Shown: positions 31,267-40,829, numbered from the stretch's first letter. The stretch: 64,000 nt of DNA from DATFVA01 sp963800255 (GCA_963800255.1 CAWDAK010000013.1:1-64000); one strand, 5' to 3'. Translations and numbers: made by a program. Notes: generated by a model from the letters alone, not told the origin.

Positions 31267-32112
31267 ATGAACTATCTCACGAAAATTTATGGAATGATCG
31301 ACCTGGTACGTATAGTAAACGTACTCATTACATTCCTTTCAGTGATTGCTGCCTATGTAATTTGCTCCGGCGTCTCATCCATGAATGTAATAGTTATTAT
31401 AGGTGCTTCGGCGGCTTCGCTGGTTACTGCTGCCGGTAATGTAATAAATGATATATGGGATTATGAAACTGATTTAATAAATAAACCAAACAGACCGCTC
31501 CCTTCGGAAAGAGTATCAAAAAAGGCTGCACTTAATCTCTACTTTTCACTGGTTCTCCTTTCCGGAATCCTCGCCGAAATACTTGGCTGGGCAATTCTGG
31601 GAATTATTATATTTTCGCATCTGCTCCTGCTTATATACTCAATCGGACTAAAAAAAATTCCCTTCCTTGGGAATTTTGTAGTCTCATTTTTAACAGGATT
31701 TGTATTCATATTCGGAGGAATTATTGCCGGCAGCGTTATTGCCGCCGTTATTCCGGCAGTTTTTGCGTTCCTGATAAACTTTGCGCGTGAAGGGATAAAG
31801 ACTATCGAAGATATCCCGGGAGATAAATCAGCAGGCATAACAACTTTCCCCCAGCTCTTTGGAATAGATTTTTCGAGAAAGCTTATATCTGCCTTTTTAC
31901 TTCTGCTTTTAGTTTTTACATTTGTGCCGTTCTTTAAAGGCTATTACGGGATCGAGTATTTTTTAATCATTATGGCTGTGGTAAATCCACTGCTCGTCTA
32001 TGTAATTAAATCCCTCCTCGAAAACAGCCCGAAGATGAACTTGAATAAATTAAGTTTTATTTTAAAATTAAATATGATTTTCGGCCTTACTGCAATATAC
32101 TTTGGAAGATGA
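31267..32112 (+). CDS. UbiA-family prenyltransferase
   Basis: A 281-residue polytopic inner-membrane prenyltransferase. The two Asp-rich motifs are clear: NDIWDYETDLINKPNRPLP (about 61-79) and EDIPGDKSAG (about 181-190). They bind the Mg-diphosphate of the prenyl donor. The N-D-x-x-D-x-x-x-D-x-x-N-x-P-x-RPLP pattern resembles digeranylgeranylglyceryl-phosphate synthase-like enzymes and other UbiA members of this phylum. The acceptor (quinone precursor, heme, chlorophyll or glycerol phosphate) cannot be decided here. A possible TTTG-N21-TAACTTTC promoter lies upstream. The stop overlaps rnhB by 4 bases. Confidence 0.88.
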   Translation: MNYLTKIYGMIDLVRIVNVLITFLSVIAAYVICSGVSSMNVIVIIGASAASLVTAAGNVINDIWDYETDLINKPNRPLPSERVSKKAALNLYFSLVLLSGILAEILGWAILGIIIFSHLLLLIYSIGLKKIPFLGNFVVSFLTGFVFIFGGIIAGSVIAAVIPAVFAFLINFAREGIKTIEDIPGDKSAGITTFPQLFGIDFSRKLISAFLLLLLVFTFVPFFKGYYGIEYFLIIMAVVNPLLVYVIKSLLENSPKMNLNKLSFILKLNMIFGLTAIYFGR

Positions 32113-32750
32113 GAAAATTCGATAATTCATTCCGCACTGATTCTGTAGAATTAATAGCAGGATCAGATGAAGTAGGGAGGGGACCACTCGCCGGACCGGT
32201 TGTTGCAGCTTCAGTAATCTTTCCTAAAGACATAATTATTTATGGAATAAGAGATTCAAAAATGCTCACCGAGGAAGAAAGAGAGAAACTACTTCCAAGG
32301 ATACTTGAACGCTCTATAGCCTGTTCAGTTTCAGTCATCTCTCATGCACAAATTGACAGGATAAATATCCTGCAGGCTTCACTTCTTGCAATGTATACTT
32401 CACTTACACGCCTCAGGGTTCAGCCTCACCTGGTTCTGGTTGACGGTAATAAAGGTTTTGATTATCCTGTTCCTGTAATTCCGGTTATTAAGGGTGATGC
32501 CAAATCCTTTTCTGTTGCCGCCGCATCCATCGTTGCTAAGGTAGCACGGGATAGGATTATGAAAAGACTTTGTCCCCGTTTTCCCCAGTATCTCTGGTCA
32601 AAAAATAAAGGTTATGCAACCCCTGAGCACATAGATGCGATAAAGGTCTACGGAGCCTCACCGCTTCACCGTAAAACCTTCTTAAGAAGAATACTTGAAG
32701 AAGGGCTAGAACCTGAATTGGAATTTGAAATAGAACCGCCATCGGATTGA
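32109..32750 (+). CDS. rnhB: Ribonuclease HII
   Basis: It removes RNA primers and misincorporated ribonucleotides from DNA. It is 213 residues, a normal length. The catalytic DEDD site starts with Asp-Glu in GSDEVGRGPLAGPV (about 19-32). LVDGNKGFDYPVPVIPVIKGDAKS supplies the third acid and the KGD motif, and AASIVAKVARDRIM is the signature helix. It overlaps the UbiA gene by 4 bases upstream and yraN by 4 bases downstream, a very tight coupling. The rnhB-yraN pair is common in bacteria. Confidence 0.97.
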   Translation: MRKFDNSFRTDSVELIAGSDEVGRGPLAGPVVAASVIFPKDIIIYGIRDSKMLTEEEREKLLPRILERSIACSVSVISHAQIDRINILQASLLAMYTSLTRLRVQPHLVLVDGNKGFDYPVPVIPVIKGDAKSFSVAAASIVAKVARDRIMKRLCPRFPQYLWSKNKGYATPEHIDAIKVYGASPLHRKTFLRRILEEGLEPELEFEIEPPSD

Positions 32751-33115
32751 AAATGGATATTGGTCATAAAGAACTGGGGAGACTTGGGGAGGAAAAAGCA
32801 GCCGCAGAGCTGAGGGAAAGGGGTCTGCACATCATTGAAACTAATTATACGTTCGGCAGAGGAGAACTGGATATAATCGCTAAGGATGGCGATACCCTGG
32901 TGTTCGTTGAGGTTAAATCACGCAAGGACCTTGAAATGGGGGATCCTGTCTATGCCGTTACTCCAGCCAAGGTTAAACAGATAAAAAAGATAGCCGAACT
33001 TTATTTGTTCGAAAAAGGTATTGATGATGTTGAATGCCGCTTCGATGTGGTTACCGTTTTATTTGAAAACCCGGATGATCCTCAAATAGTACATTATCCC
33101 GATGCTTTTAATTAA
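32747..33115 (+). CDS. YraN family (UPF0102) nuclease-like protein
   Basis: A 122-residue protein with the PD-(D/E)xK nuclease fold. The signature is intact: GRGELDIIAKDGDTLVFVEV (residues about 38-57) then KSR, giving the Asp, Glu and Lys of the site. HKELGRLGEEKAAAEL at the N-terminus is typical. The family is near universal in bacteria; Holliday-junction-resolvase-like activity is proposed from fold, not proven. It overlaps rnhB by 4 bases and ends the run. Confidence 0.93.
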   Translation: MKMDIGHKELGRLGEEKAAAELRERGLHIIETNYTFGRGELDIIAKDGDTLVFVEVKSRKDLEMGDPVYAVTPAKVKQIKKIAELYLFEKGIDDVECRFDVVTVLFENPDDPQIVHYPDAFN

Positions 33116-33225
33116 ACTTCCTGCACATAAAAACTTAATTCCATACTTCTAAGTTTTGCTTCTTTAATTTTCGTAAAAAATATTCATTAACTTACTGAAG
33201 TATTATTCATAATTTTTTGAGATTG

Positions 33226-34318
33226 ATGCATATTTCCCACATTCGGCTTAGGAGGATTTCAGCCGTAATCATCTTTGTACTGCTTGTTTGTCCGCTTCTA
33301 AGGGGACAGGAGAAAAATTATTTCTATACGGGTAAACCTTACGGAAGCGAGGCTCTGTTTAACCCTATCAGTCTTTTCATAAATGGAAGCTATGATGTTA
33401 CCCAGCTTCAATCAGTTTCAAACCGGATAGGGGATCAGAATTATGCAAAGACGTTTCACGTTGTGATGAGAAGCCTTGGTCATCCATTTGAAAACATTAA
33501 GCACTATGGTTGGAATAAGTTCCTTCGTTCTGAATTTTTCCCACTTAGCTTTAAGAAGGAGGAAATGCAGTGGATTCCCAACTATCAGCAGCATTTGATA
33601 GGCGGGGGAATGCTTTTTACGGCCATGAAGGAATGGTACGCGGGCGCATAATTTTCCGGTTCCATGGCTGCTGTCTTCAGTAACGCTTATGACACACCAT
33701 ATTCTGAATGAGATGCTGGAATCCGGACCAAACGAAACGTGGAGCGTTGATGAAGTTTCCGATATCTATATTTTTGATCTGGGCGGGATAGTACTTTTCA
33801 GCTTCGATACAATAAATGAATTTTTCAGTAAAACGCTTAATCTGTCCGACTGGTCTCTTCAGGCAACAATTATGTTTCCTTACGGAAGAGTAAATGCGGG
33901 ACAGTATTTCTCGATGAAATGGAAGCTTCCTTTTTCCGATACTTATTCTCTCTTCTATCGTTACGGTATGGGTGGTGTAGCAGGTCTTTCCAAAAAACTT
34001 GAATCAGGTGACAATCTTTCATTCGGTGTAGGATTTAGATCAAAACATCTGGTTAACCTGCCGGGTGCAGCCAGGTGGAGGACAATAGAAACAAGCTGGC
34101 AGGCAGGAGTTTATTACGATAGAAATAATTCACTGCTTGCTTCAATAACTTTAAGCGGTGTCAAAGAGTATTTTGCTTCAATCGACGTTTATCCCGGTAT
34201 ACTGAACATAGGGAGATTTTCTCCGGGTCTATGGACGGTAATAGGAAGAAATGGTAATACTACATTTGGTATAACCACTCAATATGTGCTTAGTTTCGGC
34301 TATGAAATGTCCTACTGA
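33226..34318 (+). CDS. Exported protein of unknown function, interrupted by a frameshift
   Basis: I do not recognise the family. A signal peptide (hydrophobic ISAVIIFVLLVCPLL, ending RGQ) is followed by a region with a GGMLFTAMKEWYA motif. A stop then falls at 33649-33651. In the next frame the codons directly after read HNFPVPWLLSSVTLMTHHIL and continue without stop to 34318. The span is one base over a multiple of three. Removing one G from the GGG run near 33643 gives KEWYAAHNFPVPW and a protein of about 363 residues. The second half, rich in aromatic beta strands and ending FGYEMSY, looks like an outer-membrane barrel. The ATG at 33226 is preferred to TTG codons at 33217 and 33223. Confidence 0.75.
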
Positions 34319-34529
34319 AACGCTCACAAAATACATACGACATTTTTAGTAAATTCATATGTACACGAACCAAACTGTTAAAGTGTGTTGAATTTCTGTA
34401 AGTTTTTGTAAAATAATATGTTGCATCTCACTAATTGACACAATGATAGACAGGGCATCCTTTTTTTCAGAAACATTTTTTATTATTTTCTTATGGCAAA
34501 CAAATTTTTTTACCAACAAAATCTATTAA

Positions 34530-35327
34530 GTGAACAGCCTCAAAAAAGATAACCCGGTTGAGTTCAGTGAATCATTAACTAATTTTTTCACCACTGTAGC
34601 CGGATTAAGTACATTTACCCTCAGGTTCTTCAAAAGTGTGTTTCTGCCGCCGTACGAGTTTGGTGAGATTAAGAAACATATGGATGAACTCGGGATAAAG
34701 ACAATGCCTATTGTTACGGTGGCCGGGTTTATTATCGGGCTTGTTCTGGCAATGCAGAGTCAGCCTGTAATGCAGCGGTTTGGGGCGGAATCGTACCTTC
34801 CAAGTATGGTTTCCTTGTCGGTTGTACGTGAACTTGGTCCTGTTTTAACCGCCCTCCTTTTTGCAGGCAGGGTTAGTTCCGGTATCGGTGCCGAACTTGG
34901 TTCTATGAGGGTAACCGAGCAAATAGATGCAATGGAAGTTTCTGCTGTAAATCCCTACAGGTTCCTTGTTGTTACAAGAATACTAGCCTGTACTTTTATT
35001 CTTCCTATACTTACCCTTTATGTTGATTTCCTGGCTATTATAGGCGGATTTGTTGCAATGAAGCTTTCAACTGGCACTACTTTTCAATTATATATTAACG
35101 CTATCTTTAAGTCACTTGAGTTTTCCGACCTTATCCCGGGGATTCTGAAAACTTTCGTCTTTGGCTTTATTGTCGGTGCTGTAGGGTCATTTAAAGGATA
35201 TTTTACTGAGAACGGAACTGTCGGTGTAGGGAAAGCCTCCACAAGCGCTGTGGTTATGTCGTCTCTTCTGATTCTTCTTGTAGATATGGTACTAGTAAAG
35301 CTTACGGTGTGGATATGGGCAAAATAA
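34530..35327 (+). CDS. mlaE: Mla/MCE-type ABC transporter permease (MlaE)
   Basis: The inner-membrane permease of a lipid transport system that moves phospholipids between inner and outer membranes. It is 265 residues with about five or six helices and a GTG start. The MlaE domain core is clear: VGFIIGLVLAMQ-like (AGFIIGLVLAMQSQP), RELGPVLTALLFAGRVSSG, GAELGSMRVTEQIDAMEV and the C-terminal GAVGSFKGYFT. The next gene, for the ATPase, starts on the last base of its stop codon, giving an mlaE-mlaF-mlaD order. Confidence 0.94.
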   Translation: MNSLKKDNPVEFSESLTNFFTTVAGLSTFTLRFFKSVFLPPYEFGEIKKHMDELGIKTMPIVTVAGFIIGLVLAMQSQPVMQRFGAESYLPSMVSLSVVRELGPVLTALLFAGRVSSGIGAELGSMRVTEQIDAMEVSAVNPYRFLVVTRILACTFILPILTLYVDFLAIIGGFVAMKLSTGTTFQLYINAIFKSLEFSDLIPGILKTFVFGFIVGAVGSFKGYFTENGTVGVGKASTSAVVMSSLLILLVDMVLVKLTVWIWAK

Positions 35328-36067
35328 TGGTTAAGGTGGAAAATGTTTCGAAAGCTTTCGGCGATAACGTCGTTCTTGATAACGTATCATTCAAAGTAGA
35401 GGAGGGGGAAAATTTTGTAGTGTTCGGACGCAGCGGAACAGGCAAAAGTGTATTGCTGAAGTGTATGGTCGGGCTGCTGGAACCTGATGCAGGAGAAATA
35501 ATCATTAACGATAAAAGTGTATTGAATATCCCTATAGAAGAAATGAATGAAATCAGGAAACATATAGGGTTTTTATTCCAGGGTTCGGCATTGTATGATT
35601 CAATGTCAGTTAGAGAAAACCTTGAATTTCCTTTAATAAGAAACTTTGATTTTTCTCCGGACGAACGCCTTGAAAAAATTAAATCGGTGCTTGAAAAAGT
35701 AGGACTTGAAAAAGCAATAGACAAAAAACCTTCTGAGCTTTCAGGCGGAATGAAAAAAAGAATCGGGTTGGCAAGAACCATCATAACTGAGCCGATGCTT
35801 ATACTTTATGATGAGCCGACTACCGGACTGGATCCCATAACTACCAAAGAGATAAGTCAGCTGATAGTTGAGCTCCAGGAGGATCTTAATAGTACTTCAA
35901 TAGTTGTTACCCACGACCTTATTTGTGCGAAGATTGTTGCTAATTCAGCTATTGTTTTGAAGGACGCAAAAATTAAGTTTCAAGGCGATATAAAAGAGCT
36001 TGAAGCTTCTGAGGATAATTTTCTTAAAAACTTTTTCAGCGGGGAAATAGTCGATGCAAATAGTTGA
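35327..36067 (+). CDS. mlaF: Mla/MCE-type ABC transporter ATPase (MlaF)
   Basis: The ATPase subunit partnered with MlaE. The ATG at 35327 overlaps the MlaE stop in TAATG and gives 246 residues; GTG 35309 and ATG 35315 would add a few. Motifs are Walker A GRSGTGKSVLL (about 36-46), Q-loop FLFQGSALYDSMSVRENL, signature LSGGMKKRIGLAR, Walker B LILYDEPTTGLD and the H-loop VVTHD. The Q-loop FQGSALYDS wording is typical of the Mla/Ttg2A subgroup. Confidence 0.95.
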   Translation: MVKVENVSKAFGDNVVLDNVSFKVEEGENFVVFGRSGTGKSVLLKCMVGLLEPDAGEIIINDKSVLNIPIEEMNEIRKHIGFLFQGSALYDSMSVRENLEFPLIRNFDFSPDERLEKIKSVLEKVGLEKAIDKKPSELSGGMKKRIGLARTIITEPMLILYDEPTTGLDPITTKEISQLIVELQEDLNSTSIVVTHDLICAKIVANSAIVLKDAKIKFQGDIKELEASEDNFLKNFFSGEIVDANS

Positions 36068-36075
36068 GAAAAAAA

Positions 36076-37113
36076 ATGGCTAAAAAAACTTCATCTGTAA
36101 AAATCGGAATTTTTATCTTCCTCGGTATAACTATACTCGTCGTGGCAATTTTCTTGCTTGGAGGAAAGGAACAGTTGTTCAGCTCGACTTTCAATGTGAA
36201 GGCCTACTTCAAAACCGTGCAGGGCCTTAAAAGCGGTGCTACAGTTCGCCTTAGCGGTATTGATGTCGGTACCGTTAAAGGTGTTCAGATTGTCAATGAT
36301 ACCACGGGCCGGGTACAGGTAACCATGAGTATCAAGGAAGACGTTGCACGTTTCATAAGAACTGATACAAAAGCTACTATTGAAACCGAAGGACTTGTAG
36401 GTAACAAGGTAGTCGTTCTTGAAATAGGCAGTGCATCGGCAGATCGTGTCAGAGAAGGCGGAACTATCCGAACCAAAGAGCCTATGAGTTTTTCTGCAGT
36501 TATTGAGGAAACACAGGGGGTAATGCAGTACACTAAGCAAATGACTAAAGACCTCTCCGAAATTGTATCAAGGGTTAACAGAGGCGAAGGTTCTATCGGC
36601 AAACTCCTTGTTGATGATCAGTTATATACGGATGCAACAAATCTTACCAGGCAGGCTGATAAAAGTCTTCAATCTATTACTAGTGAATTCGATAAAGTTA
36701 CCGATCTGTTCAATAACCTGGGTGAAGGTGTTAAAGGTGTGGTAACTAATGTGGATACAACCGTGGCACATCTTGATTCTATCCTCGTTGGTATTAAACA
36801 GGGTAGAGGAATTCTGGGTGAAGTTCTCGTAAATGGAAGCCCTTTTGACTCAACCCTTCGTGAGACAATGACTAATATCCAAAAAACTACGGCAGATGCA
36901 AGGCTCGCAGCATCACGCCTTGCTGAAAATATGGAAGCTTTAAAACATAACTGGCTGTTCAAGAGCTATTTTGAAAACAGGGGATACTGGGATAAAGCAG
37001 AATATGAGGATGATATAAATGCTAAGCTGCAGGAATTGAATGATAAAATGAAACTGATTGATGCCCGGATCAAAGAATTAAAATCTCTTGAAGTAGAAAC
37101 TTCCAGTAAATAG
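36076..37113 (+). CDS. mlaD: MCE-domain lipid-binding protein (MlaD-like)
   Basis: A substrate-binding subunit of the lipid transporter. It has one N-terminal membrane anchor (about 7-28, VKIGIFIFLGITILVVAIFLL) and an MCE domain (about 35-115) with FKTVQGLKSGATVRLSGIDV and GTVKGV. A long helical C-terminus (about 145-345) contains two NRGEGSIGKLL / KQGRGILGEVL-like repeats, a feature of longer MCE proteins. At 345 residues it is about twice the E. coli MlaD, so it may form a longer periplasmic needle or bridge, which is inference. A TTG at 36064 would add four residues. It is followed by a structured terminator. Confidence 0.93.
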   Translation: MAKKTSSVKIGIFIFLGITILVVAIFLLGGKEQLFSSTFNVKAYFKTVQGLKSGATVRLSGIDVGTVKGVQIVNDTTGRVQVTMSIKEDVARFIRTDTKATIETEGLVGNKVVVLEIGSASADRVREGGTIRTKEPMSFSAVIEETQGVMQYTKQMTKDLSEIVSRVNRGEGSIGKLLVDDQLYTDATNLTRQADKSLQSITSEFDKVTDLFNNLGEGVKGVVTNVDTTVAHLDSILVGIKQGRGILGEVLVNGSPFDSTLRETMTNIQKTTADARLAASRLAENMEALKHNWLFKSYFENRGYWDKAEYEDDINAKLQELNDKMKLIDARIKELKSLEVETSSK

Positions 37114-37134
37114 CAAGCTCTTTCCATCTACAAA

Positions 37135-37222
37135 ATGAGCTCATACATATTTTATTGTGCATGGATAAGAATGATTTATTATCCGCTTCACAATGAAATA
37201 GCCGCGTGATGCTCATTTTTTT
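37135..37222 (+). terminator. Nested three-stem structure ending in T-run, mla operon end
   Basis: Three nested perfect 6-bp stems: ATGAGC (37135-37140) with GCTCAT (37211-37216); ATTGTG (37154-37159) with CACAAT (37189-37194); GGATAA (37163-37168) with TTATCC (37179-37184). Seven Ts follow directly. It probably terminates the mla operon and sits about 60 bp before uvrA, so it could also act as an attenuator. Confidence 0.55.
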
Positions 37223-37283
37223 ACCACCAATTCTTCTTTATCTTTTTGTAAATTGCAGGTTCGTAAAATTTTAATCGAGACTA

Positions 37284-40046
37284 ATGACAGCCAAAGAGAA
37301 GAAAATAGTTGTAAAAGGCGCAAGAGAGCACAATTTAAAGAACCTGAGCTTTGAGATTCCCAGGAACAAGCTTATAGTATTTACGGGAGTGAGCGGGAGC
37401 GGTAAATCATCGCTTGTTTTTGATACTATTTATGCTGAAGGTCAGAGAAGATATGTAGAAAGTTTATCAGCGTATGCAAGGCAGTTCCTCGAAAGGATGA
37501 ACAAACCTGACGTTGATTTTATCCAGGGTATCAGTCCTGCAGTTGCTATTGAACAGAAAACCGGGGCCCGGAACACACGCTCTACAGTAGGCACTACTAC
37601 CGAAGTATATGATTACCTCCGTCTTTTATTTGCCAGGATAGGGAAAACGATCTGCTTTGAATGCGGTAAGGAAGTAAAGAAGGCTACCACTACTACAGTT
37701 ACCCAATGGCTCGAGGAACAGGAAGAGGGTACAAAATTATATTTAACCTTCCCCCTGCATATTCACGAAGGTACAACGGTTAAGCAGGAAATAGAGCTCC
37801 TTCAGAAAAGAGGTTTCTTCAGGATCTATTTTAATAACAGATTGGTTGATCTTAGCGAGGAGGCTGTACTTCCTAAAAAGAAAAATGGCATAAGAGTGGT
37901 AATCGAAAGGTTCAAAGCCTCCGGGGAGATAAGAGAAAAGCTTGCAGATTCTATTGAAGTGACTTTTAAAGAAGGCGAGAACAGGCTTATTATAATAAAT
38001 GCTGAAACCGGTGAAGAGAAAGAGTTTAATAAATTTTATGAATGCTGCGGGATAAGATACGAGGAACCCGAACCAAGATTCTTTTCATTTAATAACCCGT
38101 TTGGGGCATGTCCGGTCTGCCAGGGATTCAGCAAAACAATCGGTATCGATATGAACCTGGTTGTTCCAAATCCCAATTTGACCATAGTTGATGGTGCAAT
38201 CGCACCTTTTCGTTCTGCGAAATATAGCGTTCATCTCCGCGACCTGATCCAGAATGCAAAACAGTATGCAATACCTATCAATATTCCATTCAAGGAACTG
38301 AAACCTGAGCAGGTTGCTGCAGTCAGGAAAGGCTTTGGCGATTATATCGGGATCGATCGTTTCTTCGAGAAGCTTGAGAGCAAGACATACAAAATGCATG
38401 TACGCGTTCTGCTGAGTCGTTATCGCGGATATTCAACATGCTCTGCCTGTAAGGGATCCCGCTTAAGAAGAGAAGCTCTGCAGGTAAAAATTGATGGTAT
38501 GTCAATTTATGATACCGTTAATATCCCGATTGAGCAGTCTCTTGAATTCTTCTCTAATCTTCAGCTTTCAGAATATGATGAAATGGTTGGAGAAAGAGTA
38601 CTTAAGGAGATTATAAAAAGATTAACGTTTCTTAACAACGTAGGTATAGGCTATCTTACTCTCGACCGCTTAAGCAGTACACTTTCGGGGGGAGAGACGC
38701 AGAGAATAAACCTGGCAACCTCCCTTGGATCTTCCCTGGTTGGAACACTTTACGTGCTTGACGAACCAAGCATTGGGCTGCACCCTAGAGATAATGACAG
38801 ACTTATTAATATTCTTAAAAACCTGAGAGATATAGGCAATACTGTACTTATAGTAGAGCACGACCCTGATATGATGAGATCTGCTGATATTCTTATAGAT
38901 ATGGGTCCGAAGGCAGGTGAGGCAGGAGGAGAAATAGTTGCTTCAGGAACATACGAGGAAGTCTTAAAAGACAAGAATTCTCTTACAGGTAAATACCTTT
39001 CGGGCAAGCTCAGCATTCCTGTTCCTTCTGAAAGAAGAACCAGAAAAACGAAAGAAATCAAAATTACAGGAGCAAAGGAACATAACCTGAAGAACCTGGA
39101 TATATCAATTCCATTGAACAAGTTTGTAGTTATTACCGGTGTCAGCGGCTCCGGTAAAAGTACTCTAATACACGATGTCTTATACGGCGGTGTGGCCAAG
39201 TATCTGGGTTTTAATCCTCCCAGGATCGGGGATTATGATGATATAAAAGGAATAGAATATATCGATGAAATTGAAATTGTTGATCAGTCTCCTATAGGTA
39301 AAACCCCGCGCTCTAATCCTATAAGCTACATTAAAGCATTCGAACTTATACGTGAACTTTTTGCTTCAACTCACCAGGCTAGAGCAAGAGGTTATAAGCC
39401 CGGCTTCTTCTCCTTTAATGTTCCAGGGGGAAGGTGTGAAACCTGCCAGGGTGATGGGTTCATCAAAGTCGAAATGCAGTTCCTTGCTGATCTTTACCTT
39501 GAGTGTGAAGACTGCGACGGTACAAGGTATAAAAAGGAAATAAGGGATATTACTTACCGGGGAAAGAATCTTGTAGAAGTGCTTAATATGACCGTGGATG
39601 ATGCAGTGAAGTTCTTTAAGGGAAATGATAAGATTGTTAAGTATCTGCAGGTTCTCTCTGATGTCGGGCTTGGCTACATTAAACTGGGACAGCCGTCAAA
39701 CACCCTTTCCGGCGGCGAGGCTCAGCGAATTAAACTGGCATCTCACCTTACGTCCCAGCGGGATCGTAAGCATACGCTTTTTATTTTTGATGAACCTACT
39801 ACGGGACTTCACTTTGACGATATTTCAAAACTGCTGAACTGCTTCAATCTTCTGCTTGAAAGAGATAACTCGGTGGTTATAATTGAGCATAATCTCGAGA
39901 TTATAAAATGCGCAGACTACATAATTGATATGGGTCCGGAGGCAGGTGATAAGGGCGGTGAGGTGGTTGCAGCAGGTACTCCTGAGGAAATAGCGGCAAA
40001 TGAAAAATCCTGGACAGGAAAATATCTAAAATCTCATCTGAATTAA
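37284..40046 (+). CDS. uvrA: Excinuclease ABC subunit A
   Basis: The damage-sensing ATPase of nucleotide excision repair, acting as a UvrA2 dimer with UvrB. It is 920 residues, a little shorter than E. coli UvrA (940). Two ABC modules are present: Walker A GVSGSGKSSLVFDT (about 33-46) and GVSGSGKSTLIHDV (about 620-633), with signatures LSGGETQRINLA and LSGGEAQRIKLA. Zinc-binding pairs are CFEC, CPVC/CSAC and CETC/CEDC. The second and third zinc modules keep their CxxC pairs (CETCQGDG, CEDCDG). It stands alone, after the mla operon and before a membrane protein of unknown function. Confidence 0.97.
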   Translation: MTAKEKKIVVKGAREHNLKNLSFEIPRNKLIVFTGVSGSGKSSLVFDTIYAEGQRRYVESLSAYARQFLERMNKPDVDFIQGISPAVAIEQKTGARNTRSTVGTTTEVYDYLRLLFARIGKTICFECGKEVKKATTTTVTQWLEEQEEGTKLYLTFPLHIHEGTTVKQEIELLQKRGFFRIYFNNRLVDLSEEAVLPKKKNGIRVVIERFKASGEIREKLADSIEVTFKEGENRLIIINAETGEEKEFNKFYECCGIRYEEPEPRFFSFNNPFGACPVCQGFSKTIGIDMNLVVPNPNLTIVDGAIAPFRSAKYSVHLRDLIQNAKQYAIPINIPFKELKPEQVAAVRKGFGDYIGIDRFFEKLESKTYKMHVRVLLSRYRGYSTCSACKGSRLRREALQVKIDGMSIYDTVNIPIEQSLEFFSNLQLSEYDEMVGERVLKEIIKRLTFLNNVGIGYLTLDRLSSTLSGGETQRINLATSLGSSLVGTLYVLDEPSIGLHPRDNDRLINILKNLRDIGNTVLIVEHDPDMMRSADILIDMGPKAGEAGGEIVASGTYEEVLKDKNSLTGKYLSGKLSIPVPSERRTRKTKEIKITGAKEHNLKNLDISIPLNKFVVITGVSGSGKSTLIHDVLYGGVAKYLGFNPPRIGDYDDIKGIEYIDEIEIVDQSPIGKTPRSNPISYIKAFELIRELFASTHQARARGYKPGFFSFNVPGGRCETCQGDGFIKVEMQFLADLYLECEDCDGTRYKKEIRDITYRGKNLVEVLNMTVDDAVKFFKGNDKIVKYLQVLSDVGLGYIKLGQPSNTLSGGEAQRIKLASHLTSQRDRKHTLFIFDEPTTGLHFDDISKLLNCFNLLLERDNSVVIIEHNLEIIKCADYIIDMGPEAGDKGGEVVAAGTPEEIAANEKSWTGKYLKSHLN

Positions 40047-40069
40047 GGCTTCTCCGCTTATTGATTTCC

Positions 40070-40096
40070 TAGCCTGAAAAGGCTAAGTTGTCTTTT
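40070..40096 (+). terminator. Possible weak terminator after uvrA
   Basis: TAGCCT (40070-40075) pairs with AGGCTA (40080-40085) across a stable GAAA tetraloop. The T-rich stretch that follows is interrupted, so termination would be weak. Confidence 0.35.
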
Positions 40097-40195
40097 AAGA
40101 TATGCGAGGACTTGCAGGGAAAGCATGTTAAAACGGCTATTCAGGTTTGGATCAACAGCTTCAGTGAATGCTTTGATAAAACTTCTGAATAAAAA

Positions 40196-40822
40196 ATGCT
40201 GAAGAGATTTCAAAAATATTTTATATCTAATTATGAAAAGCTGAAGCTCTCCATGAGCCTGATGCTTGGTGTTACTGCGCTTATCTTCCTTGTCTTCTAC
40301 TTAATCGGCTGCTTCCTGGAACTTTGGAAATATAACCTGATCGACCTGGTATTTAATCCGGTTGCAGGTTCAATTATTGTTGTTACTCCTCTCTTTATGC
40401 TGATAGTCATCCTGAGATTTATCAACTATTATAAAACAAGAATTTTGTTCTGCAATATTGTTAAAAAGCATCGCGGCACAGTTCGCTTTTTCCTGCAGAA
40501 GGATGATAAAGGTAATCCGGATAACGAAATAAAATATATTCTCTGGGGAAACTATAAGGATTCATCATTCAGGTTCACTTATTCTTTAGGTCATCCTTTA
40601 ATGATTTCGCTTGTCTGCAATAAGGCTGAGACGAATTTAATTCTACTCCACAAAATACTGCAAAAGCTTAAACTGAAAGGGATCTATCTTAACTGCTATG
40701 GTTTGACCCTTGAGTTAAATAAACCATCCTCAATAGAGAACCTGGAAGTAATACCCTATAAACTTGATTCTTTAATAAATAACTTCAACCTGCTTTTAAG
40801 TGAAACCCGGCAGGCTGTCTGA
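40196..40822 (+). CDS. Two-helix membrane protein, unknown function
   Basis: I do not recognise a family. The 208-residue product has two hydrophobic helices, at about 20-42 (MSLMLGVTALIFLVFYLIGC) and 56-75 (AGSIIVVTPLFMLIVIL), and then a soluble domain of about 130 residues with mixed alpha-beta character. It is basic near the helices, which puts both ends in the cytoplasm if positive-inside holds. It ends only 7 bp from the end of the convergent minus-strand peptidase gene, with no terminator between them. Confidence 0.7.
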   Translation: MLKRFQKYFISNYEKLKLSMSLMLGVTALIFLVFYLIGCFLELWKYNLIDLVFNPVAGSIIVVTPLFMLIVILRFINYYKTRILFCNIVKKHRGTVRFFLQKDDKGNPDNEIKYILWGNYKDSSFRFTYSLGHPLMISLVCNKAETNLILLHKILQKLKLKGIYLNCYGLTLELNKPSSIENLEVIPYKLDSLINNFNLLLSETRQAV

Positions 40823-40829
40823 AAACAGG

